Below, in pieces: positions 10,285 through 16,560 of a DNA stretch of 16,560 nt. The translations under genes were made by a program, and so were the position numbers. A model generated the notes under the pieces. The model was not told the DNA's origin and ran no database searches. It saw only the letters and a program-made list of their open reading frames with translations. Position 1 is the first letter of the stretch. Every line of letters begins with the position of its first letter. The stretch lies in NCBI GenBank assembly GCA_025526915.1, contig JAHLKH010000371.1:1-16560 (forward strand), written 5' to 3'. Source of the stretch: Entophlyctis helioformis (taxonomy: Eukaryota > Chytridiomycota > Chytridiomycetes > Chytridiales > Chytriomycetaceae).

Positions 10285-10866
10285 TCTCCAGGTGCATTGA
10301 CTTGTTGCTGGTCACCACAGAGCCAAGACTCTGTAATGTCCGCAACACCGGATAGAACTCCTCCGCCGAGGAGCGTTATGTACACTTGGTCGATTCTTGT
10401 AGATACTCGGATGGTCCTAAACGTAGCCAGAAGATCGTCGTCGAAGCCGAGCGCGGCGAGAGCGGCGGGATCGTTGGATTCGGGGAGTTTGTGTTCGATG
10501 GCTTCCGAGATCTGGGCAATGAATGGGGCGAGGTTGGCGTCGTCGCGTTGGATGGCGAGGCCGGTGCAGCTGACGACAAAGTGAGCCCACTCGTGGGTGC
10601 CGTTCAGGCTCTGGTTGCAGAGGATGCAGCAGCCGTCGTGAAGGGGTGGTTGGCGGCGAGGAGGTTGAGGCGGAGGGCGAACTTGAGCGTCCACAGGCCG
10701 TCGATCCGGGCAAGCAGCAGAGTGCGGACGCCATCGGCAAGGTCGTAGCCGAAGCAAGGGGAGTTGGCGAAGCTGATGTCTGTGAACTGGCGGGCGAAGA
10801 AGGCAGTGGCGAGATCGGACTTGGGGGAGAGCAGGCTGGTACGGGCAATACGGAGCTTGGTGCGGT

Positions 10867-11000
10867 GGCCGTGCGTAGATCCCTCAGTTATGTCATCCCC
10901 CTGGTCCGACACGTCCACGGTGATGTATCCATAAAGTACGCTGAAACACACCATGGGCAGCCTGAAGAAAGCGCACATTCGCGAGGCGAGTGGACGCACG
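10867..11000. repeat. 134-base direct repeat, copy 2
   Basis: A displaced copy in the same orientation as 10151-10284, beginning 716 bases to its right. Two one-base indels break and then restore the frame. On the minus strand it joins THG directly to HRTKLRIA instead of to LKLERYGI and the stop, so it is a fragment and not a natural part of the reading frame. Confidence 0.9.
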
Positions 11001-11086
11001 CAAAACACAGCGCACAGCGCAGCACAGAGCATGCCAGACGGCACAGGATGCCAGGGCAAAAAGAGTGTGTGGAGTGTGGGATGGGC

Positions 11087-11090
11087 AAAA
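11087..11090 (-). terminator. RNA polymerase III terminator after tRNA-Tyr
   Basis: A TTTT run on the minus strand starts seven bases after the discriminator base of tRNA-Tyr. It is a minimal pol III stop signal. Confidence 0.6.
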
Positions 11091-11096
11091 GGCATA

Positions 11097-11179
11097 TCCG
11101 ACTTCTCGGAATCGAACCGAGGACCCACAGATTTCTGCCAGATTACAGTCTGATGCTCTACCATCTGAGCTAAAGTCGG
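11097..11179 (-). tRNA. tRNA-Tyr (GTA) with a ~10-base intron
   Basis: The cloverleaf is clear: acceptor CCGACTT pairs with AAGTCGG, D arm GCTC/GAGC, T arm CTCGG-TTCGATT-CCGAG, discriminator A. The anticodon loop reads CTGTAA with anticodon GTA. The gene is 83 bases. Removing about 10 bases (TCTGGCAGAA) after position 37 restores a 73-base tRNA and an anticodon stem, with a U27-U43 mismatch. Eukaryotic tRNA-Tyr genes normally carry an intron at this site, which supports the reading. It lies eight bases downstream of tRNA-Ala on the same strand. Confidence 0.92.
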
Positions 11180-11187
11180 ACCAAGAG

Positions 11188-11260
11188 TGGAGGACCTGGG
11201 CATTGATCCCAGTGCCTCTCGCATGCTAAGCGAGCGCTCTACCATTTGAGCTAGACCCCC
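11188..11260 (-). tRNA. tRNA-Ala (AGC)
   Basis: A 73-base cloverleaf without an intron: D arm GCTC/GAGC, anticodon arm CTCGC-TTAGCAT-GCGAG with anticodon AGC, and T arm CTGGG-ATCAATG-CCCAG. The acceptor stem GGGGGTC/GTCCTCC has the G3-U70 wobble that marks alanine tRNAs and one U-U mismatch at pair 6-67. No T run follows before the next tRNA. Confidence 0.93.
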
Positions 11261-11600
11261 ATCCCTTGTTCCACTTTCCCCCCTGGAACACCATATTCCT
11301 TGCATGCTGTTCTTGCTTGTTTTGGTTGCCGCTGTTTGCTGTCCAGTCTTGCTTGTCGCAGCCATCTCTTGCGCCATCGTTGTCCTGCCGCTTGGCATCC
11401 CATTCGAGATCAACGATGCTGCGTTGTCTGGCCACCCATCGCATCTGCCACTCTCTCTACATCTCTCTGTCTGTCTCAACAACCGTCATCCAGCATCACC
11501 CACACAGCTGCTGTTGTTGCCACTCCATGCCTAACTGCGAAGCCACCGCACTCATCCAGTCACAGGCACCTCATTCAGTCAGGTACTCATTCAGGTTCAT
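11261..11600. other. Spacer between PHO89 and the tRNA pair
   Basis: 340 bases with no gene that I can support. It must contain the PHO89 3' UTR (minus strand) and the upstream flank of tRNA-Ala. Short TGAATGA-like repeats follow the PHO89 stop. No AATAAA is evident. Confidence 0.5.
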
Positions 11601-13507
11601 TCAGTACGAGAAGGATCCGCCGCGTGTGAGCAGCGCGTACAGCAGTCCTGCAAACCCGCTCACAAACGGCACTGTGAACAGCCAGCTGAACAGACACCAC
11701 GACATCATGCGCCAGTTGACCGCCTTGAGCGTGCCGTTGCACAGTCCAATCGCCACCGTCGCTCCCGTCACACAGTGCGTCGTGGCAAGCGGCACGCCCA
11801 TGAACGAGCCCGTGACAACCGTCAGCGCCGTGCCAAACTCAATCGCAAACCCGCGCATGGGCGAGTGGAACGTCAGGTTGTTGCCAAGCGTGCGCATGAT
11901 GTTGTAGCCGTACAGCGCAAGCCCGAGGTCCAGTGCGATCGCGCTGATGACCAGGATCCACACCTGCACGTCCACCTTGGATCCCGGCGTCTTGCCCGTC
12001 ACCCAAATGTCATACACTCCCGTGAGCGGACCCGTCGCATTGGCAATGTCGTTGGAGCCGTGCGCAAACGCTGCAAACGCCGCCGTGAACACCTGCAGCA
12101 TCGAAAAGAGATACTCGACCTTGTTGTCGTAGCGGATGGCGGCATTGTGCGTGGCCTGGGCATTGGCCGACTGCGCCGATGCCACATCGGCAAACAGCGA
12201 GTTGTGCAGCAGCATCTGGATCTTGGCCCGCGTGCGGTCCATCGCTCCCTGGATGTCAAACGGCCGGTCCATGTGGCTCGTCTCGACAGCCGCGGCCGTC
12301 TTGGTGTCGGTCTTGTGAGTGGTGGCGCAGTGGTTGCAGCCGAGCGGCATGTGCTCGTGGCTCTGCTCGTGGTTGCCTCCGACTGCAACAATCGTGACGC
12401 TGGATGCCTGGCCGGCCGTCTTGGCCAGATCGTCGGGTGTGAATGTCTGTGCGAGGCTGCGTGCAAGGTTCTCGTTCTTGGGTTGCGTCGGCACGAACCA
12501 GATGTACGTCGCGTGGTACCACCGCAGATCCTCCTCATTCTCAAGCAGACGGATAAAGAACGGCGTGATCATCGTGTATCCAATCAGCAGCACGCCGCAG
12601 AAGATGGACGCCGTCGGAATGAGAATCTCGTTCCACCGTGTCGACTTGAGGCTCCAGCCGCGCACCCAGTTGAGCTCCACGTCCACGGGCTTCCACTTGC
12701 CGTTCTTGAGTCCCACGTAGAAGAACATGATCGAGAGCGTGAATGCAAAGTACCACGGCGCAAGGTACATGCCGGCTCGCAGCGGGTTCTTGGATCGGAA
12801 GATGATGGTCTTGGTGCTGAGGAAGACGGCCGCCGCAACCACGCCGGCAACGATGGGCGACGTGAACCACGACACAATGATCTTGCCCATGCCGTTGAAC
12901 GTCCAGTCGATCGCGCCAAAGCCAAACGCCGAGATGCCGACACCCGTGAGTGCGCCGACAATCGAGTGCGTGCACGACACGGGCCATCCCATGTACGTCG
13001 CGTACATGAGCCACGTCGACGACGAGATCAGAGCGCACATGAATCCCTCCATGAGCAGCTCCGGACGGTCCTTGAACAGCGCGACGCGGATGATGTTGGA
13101 GCGGATGGTGTCGGTTGTCGACGCACCAAGGAGGATGGCGCCGGCTGCCTCGGTGACCAGAGCAATCATGACGGCCTGGAAGAGCGTGAGCGAGCGAGAG
13201 CCGACCGACGTGGCAAACGAGTTGGCGACATCGTTGGCACCTGCAGGATGGGCAGCGTGGATGGGCAGCGTGGATGGGCAGCATGGATGGGCAGCATGAG
13301 ATGCGGTCGTGTCAGTCACACAAGGCAGAGTCCACTGGCACACGCGACTGCGAGCTCAAGGAATGGCAAGCAGGGATGCAGGCAGGCAGGCATGCTAGGA
13401 TGCAGACCGCCGCGATGCCAAGCACGGGACGCACCAATGCCGTATGCGTCAAAGAGCGCAAAGAGCAGCGTGAGCACAAAGATCCAAGTAAAGTCGTATG
13501 GCTGCAT
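11601..13507 (-). CDS. PHO89: PHO89/SLC20-type inorganic phosphate transporter (PiT family)
   Basis: Plasma-membrane phosphate permease of the PiT (PF01384) family, in fungi usually Na+- or H+-coupled (PHO89, pho-4). Two exons: 13507-13435 (24 codons plus one base) and 13240-11601, making 570 residues. The 194-base intron (donor GTGCGT, acceptor CTGCAG) splits the first signature exactly: FALFDAYGI-GANDVANSFAT at residues 16-35. The second family signature, HGSNDIANATGPL, is at about 418-430, followed by MGVPLATTHCVTGA. Many hydrophobic segments flank a central hydrophilic loop, as expected. The loop carries a His/Cys-rich stretch, HEQSHEH then CNHC (about 315-329). The C-terminus ends LLTRGGSFSY. 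The start is chosen because exon 1 supplies the conserved first membrane helix. The reading frame upstream of 13240 is intron. Confidence 0.95.
13248..13297. repeat. 13-base minisatellite in the PHO89 intron
   Basis: Three complete copies and one partial copy of ATGGGCAGCRTGG. They start seven bases from the proposed splice acceptor of PHO89 exon 2. Confidence 0.9.
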
Positions 13508-14386
13508 GTGGATGTTGGACCGAGTGACGATGGTGCGCTCGCAGGATCCGACGCTGTTTTATGCTCTGCCAGGTGTCCGCGAGCACGCTGGCCCACAGTT
13601 CAGCCGCATCGGAACAGCAGAGCACGGCATTTTGCCTGCTTGGCTCTCATCGGAACTTGGCCAACGCCGGAACTTGTGCGAGCCAATGGCCGGTATTCCG
13701 AGAGATCGTCGTCCGCCCCTTGTCCGCCCCTTGCCCGTCTACCGCCCGTCATCCATCGACGGCATGCACAGTGAGTCACAGCTGCATTCGCTTCCGCAGA
13801 GCGGCTCTCTCTGTGTGTGTCCACATGGCATCTCGTGCTCGTCACTTGCGATTCGTGGATCGAGCTTTGGATCTCGTGGAAAGCACTTGGCCAACCTGAC
13901 CATCGCGGCAGTCTGTGCGATTCTCGACGCATGCAACGATGCGAGTGCCGTGCCTGACAGCCTGCTGAGGGCAGTCTTGCCAGTGGTGTTGCTGCTGAGA
14001 GTCACACCGCACTGCAGCACCACCGCGCAGGCCAAGCACACGCTCAGCACATGCCATGGCCAGACAGGCAGGCAGGCAGACAGCAACCCGTCAGCAGATG
14101 GTGGCCATCATGCGAATGCATGCCGTGTGCTGTTGACGACTGGCTTGCTGGCTTATAGCCGGTGTCTGGCATGCCGAGCGGTGCGACTCCAGCAGCCACC
14201 ACCACCCACCAGTCACGATGCCAGACGCCTGCATGTCTGAAGCCACCGGACTGGCTGCCAAGTCCGCCCCGTCCCATCTGCGATCAACGGCTGGTTGGCC
14301 TTGCAGCACAACTCAGCACGGCACTCTGTGCCACATCGCCATCCATGCTGCGACAAGTACATGCTTCATTCTCAAGCCAGCCGCCA
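13508..14386. other. Intergenic spacer between PHO89 and P450
   Basis: 879 bases. It holds the PHO89 promoter (13508 rightward on the minus strand) and the P450 3' UTR. Several open frames cross it on both strands, but none has a convincing start, conserved motif or splice pattern. I see no CACGTG box of the type bound by fungal phosphate regulators close to the PHO89 start. Confidence 0.5.
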
Positions 14387-16560
14387 TCACGCTCGCTCCG
14401 TCACCAGCACCTTGAAGCCGCCCTTGAGCCCAATCGTGATGCTCATGAGCACCTCAAGCTTCTGGTCGGCAACCATCGCAAACGAAAACTGCCGCAGCAG
14501 ATGGATCATCGCCACCTTCATCTCAATGGCCGCCATCTTCTGTCCAATGCACACCATCGGCCCGTCGCCAAACGGAATGTACGAGCCTGGCACGGGCGGC
14601 TCGGCCCATCGCTCGGGAAGGAACGATCGAGGCTCCTTCCAGTACTTGGGATCAAGATGCACCGCCGAGCTGTTGATGGCAAAGGCTGTGTTGGCAGGGA
14701 ACCTGTGGCCCATGAGCTCGACTGGCTTGTTGGACACGCGTTCATAGAACGAAGCCACGTTGTGAAGTCGCGATGTTTCCTTGAGGACCCAGTCAAGGTA
14801 CCTGTCCATCCGGTGTGTGTCGTCAGCATTGACAAAGCAGAGCCAGGCATGAGCAGGCTGGCAGATGAGCAGGACTGGCAGATAGACTGGCGGGCTGGCT
14901 GGATACCGCAGTCTTACTTGAACTGGTGCAGGTTCTCGGCCGTGATCTGGCCATCCAGACTGGCATACACTGCGTCAATCTCATCGACAACCTTTGCCAT
15001 GACCCGCGGGTTCTGGCACAGCGCGAGCAGGATGTTGGTCATCGAGCTTGATGTCGTCCTGCCATCCACGGTGTGATCCATCGGCTGGTCAGCAGGCAAT
15101 GCATCGATTGGCCGCCACACTCTTCCAGGCACACTCACTCGTGTCCGGCAAAGAACAGACCGAGCGTCTCGCCAACAATCTCTTCCTCGCTCAGTTTCTG
15201 GCGTCATCCCATGATCCATCCCATGCATCCCATCCAACCGTCGATGGCCATCAGTGACGGTTGCAATCTGCGCATCTGCCAGCAAAAACCTACCTGCACC
15301 TCTTCGCCGTCCCTGGCATTGACGCTGGCTTGGAGCAGACGGTCGAGCACGTCCATGTCCCATTTGCCCTTGTCGACGTAGTCGCCAGACTCGATGGCCA
15401 CTCGCCGCTCGGCAATCATGTCCTTGACAAACGACTGCGTGTACCCTCTGATGCCACGAACACGCGACGAGTTGTTGTCCAGACCAAGCAGCGGCCAAAG
15501 GAACGGCGGATAGTCAAACCGCTGCAAGTGAGCATCGCGTGTGAGAGGATGTTGGTCAGTGCTTGGCTGCATGTCCATCCAATCCATGCGGCTTGGGCAA
15601 CCAGGTCGCAGCATACCAGCTCGACAATCTTGGATATGCCCTCGAGATTGCGGCGTGTCTGAACAGCAGTGGCAAGATGTCAGCCAGTACAGAGAGGCAC
15701 AGACACAGACACAGACACAGACTGTGGTCAAGCAACCAGATCATCACGCATGCAAGGACACGATCTGGCACAGACCTCGCTGTGCTTGTGGGAATGGATG
15801 TCCTTGACAGAGCCAAAGTCCTTGGAGAAGGCAATCTGGCCAATGACGTCGAGCGCAAGTGCCGTCATGTACTCGAAAGCATCAACCTCGATGGTTGTGC
15901 TGCCCGTCTGCGCCATGATCGCTCGAAAGTCTGCAGCCACCGCCTCGACCACACTTGTGGTGGCAGCAACGGTCTGGCGCAGCTGTGCTGGCCCAAACGC
16001 CGGCTGCAGCAGCTTGCGGTGGCGCTTCCACATGTCGCCGGATGGGAGCGTGAACAGCCCGTAGTCCAGCAGGCCGCTGTCATGGTGGGATGAGTGATCG
16101 AGGAGCGGACAGTTGTGGCTCGAGGCGGCATGTATGTCCAGACAGACGGACAGGCAGGCAGACAGACAGGCAGACAGGCAGGCAGACAGTGCCAGAGCAA
16201 CTCACATTGTGGCCTTTTCAAAGAGGTCGCCGCGGCGGAAGTCTGCAGTGTTGTTGAGGAGGACCTTGAGGGCAGCCGCATCGCTGACAACGACCATATG
16301 CTCGCCCAGGAACGACAGGCCGTAGATGGGGCCGTACCTGCGGGTGTAGTGCTCAAAGAGGTCGTTGATCTTGAACGCTGCAGCGTATCTGGTGGCTGGA
16401 CAGCGTCAGGCTGCTGACGCACGCGAAGAGGGCTGCGAGGTGCACCACTGCGCTGTGCTCACCGGATGAGGGCAAACGACTCGCCGAAGATGGGCCAGAC
16501 ATACGGCCCAGGCACCGTTGCGGGTCGCTGCGGCGTGAGCGCCTTGGCAAGCAGCCACAG
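14387..16560 (-). CDS. Cytochrome P450 monooxygenase, 5' partial
   Basis: Haem-thiolate monooxygenase, probably anchored to the endoplasmic reticulum. Substrate unknown. Eight exons are in the window: 16560-16463, 16388-16206, 16076-15776, 15658-15617, 15521-15294, 15197-15139, 15058-14918 and 14801-14387. They give 488 residues; the start and likely membrane anchor lie beyond the right edge. Landmarks in order are the proline-rich hinge VPGPYVWPIFGESF, helix-C WKRHRKLLQPAF, I-helix FFAGHETTSSS (split by an intron inside GHE), K-helix KETSR, FLPERW, and haem-binding PFGDGPMVCIGQ. The cysteine ligand is present. The arginine usually two residues before it (FGxGxRxCxG) is methionine. Fungal or animal CYP3/CYP4-like clans are the nearest in style, but I cannot assign a family number. 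Confidence 0.92.
15696..15722. repeat. Short CAGACA repeat in a P450 intron
   Basis: About four CAGACA units within the intron 15659-15775. Confidence 0.8.
16138..16190. repeat. CAGA/CAGG tetranucleotide repeat in a P450 intron
   Basis: Alternating CAGA and CAGG units in the intron 16077-16205. A similar GACA/GACC run lies upstream of enolase (about 5175-5229). Confidence 0.85.

Larger units (their letters stand above)
10125..11000 (-). mobile_element. LINE-type (non-LTR) retroelement, 3' end relic
   Basis: On the minus strand the frames TKLRIARTSLLSPKSDLATA through ALRLNLLAANHP shift once, near 10650, into a second frame. That frame reads CCILCNQSL, then THEWAHFVVSC, and ends at TAG 10127-10125. 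The spacing C-x2-C-x7-H-x3-H-x4-C, after a conserved leucine-rich helix, is the C-terminal zinc knuckle found downstream of the reverse transcriptase in many LINE ORF2 proteins. The tail continues through FLQAAHGVFQRTLW and GDDITEGSTHG. No reverse transcriptase or endonuclease domain is present, so this is a 5'-truncated dead copy. A second, displaced piece of the same 3' tail lies at its upstream end (10867-11000). No poly(A) tail or target-site duplication could be recognised. The LINE call is by motif; another multicopy gene is possible. Confidence 0.5.

Noticed and set aside
11140..11152. Intronless reading of tRNA-Tyr
   Set aside because: It would leave a six-base anticodon loop and a 16-base variable arm. 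Removing about 10 bases after position 37 gives a standard 73-base tRNA.
13241..13343. N-terminal extension of the phosphate transporter frame into the minisatellite
   Set aside because: It lacks the conserved first helix. Splicing to 13507-13435 restores FALFDAYGIGANDVANS, so the extension is intron.
13739..14086. Minus-strand frame with a secretory-looking hydrophobic start
   Set aside because: The apparent start is TTG, there is no in-frame ATG near the hydrophobic segment, and no motif or splice support was found.
11775..14240. 821-codon plus-strand open frame
   Set aside because: It is antisense to PHO89. The length comes from GC-rich third positions of the real gene, and no domain or sensible composition is seen.

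Overview
The window reads as nuclear DNA of an early-diverging, probably zoosporic (chytrid-like) fungus. It is GC-rich. Its protein genes are split by many short GT-AG introns of about 50 to 250 bases, often with donors starting GTG. Five families stand out: a fungal-type enolase, a PHO89/SLC20 phosphate permease, a CYRI/FAM49 regulator of Rac1 and actin, an SLX9 ribosome-assembly protein and a cytochrome P450. An F-box-like/ankyrin protein and two kinds of transposon relic complete the picture. The lineage call is inference. All exon joins were worked out by hand from reading frame, splice signals and family conservation.

Left part (1-5133). On the minus strand at 228-1250 lies a decayed, intron-bearing TnpB/Fanzor-like nuclease relic, with an Ala/Pro-rich reading frame running off the left edge. 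Next on the minus strand is a complete nine-exon CYRI gene (1669-3972). It shares a 145-base divergent promoter with a four-exon SLX9 gene on the plus strand (4118-5133).

Middle (5134-11260). An eight-exon enolase gene (5477-7807) is preceded by a second possible first exon (5239-5379). That exon has the same splice phase and would give an isoform with a hydrophobic N-terminus. After an orphan C-terminus-like frame comes a plus-strand F-box-like/ankyrin gene broken by one frameshift (8633-9927). Next is the 3' end of a LINE-type retroelement with a 134-base direct repeat (10125-11000). A closely spaced tRNA-Ala / tRNA-Tyr pair follows (11097-11260).

Right part (11261-16560). On the minus strand are a two-exon PHO89-like phosphate transporter (11601-13507), an 879-base gap, and the last eight exons of a P450 whose N-terminus lies beyond the right edge (14387-16560).

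The genes do not form a pathway. They are housekeeping, signalling, transport and oxidation genes interspersed with repeats and transposon debris. Simple repeats sit mostly in introns and spacers; the main coding exception is a polyglutamine tract in SLX9.
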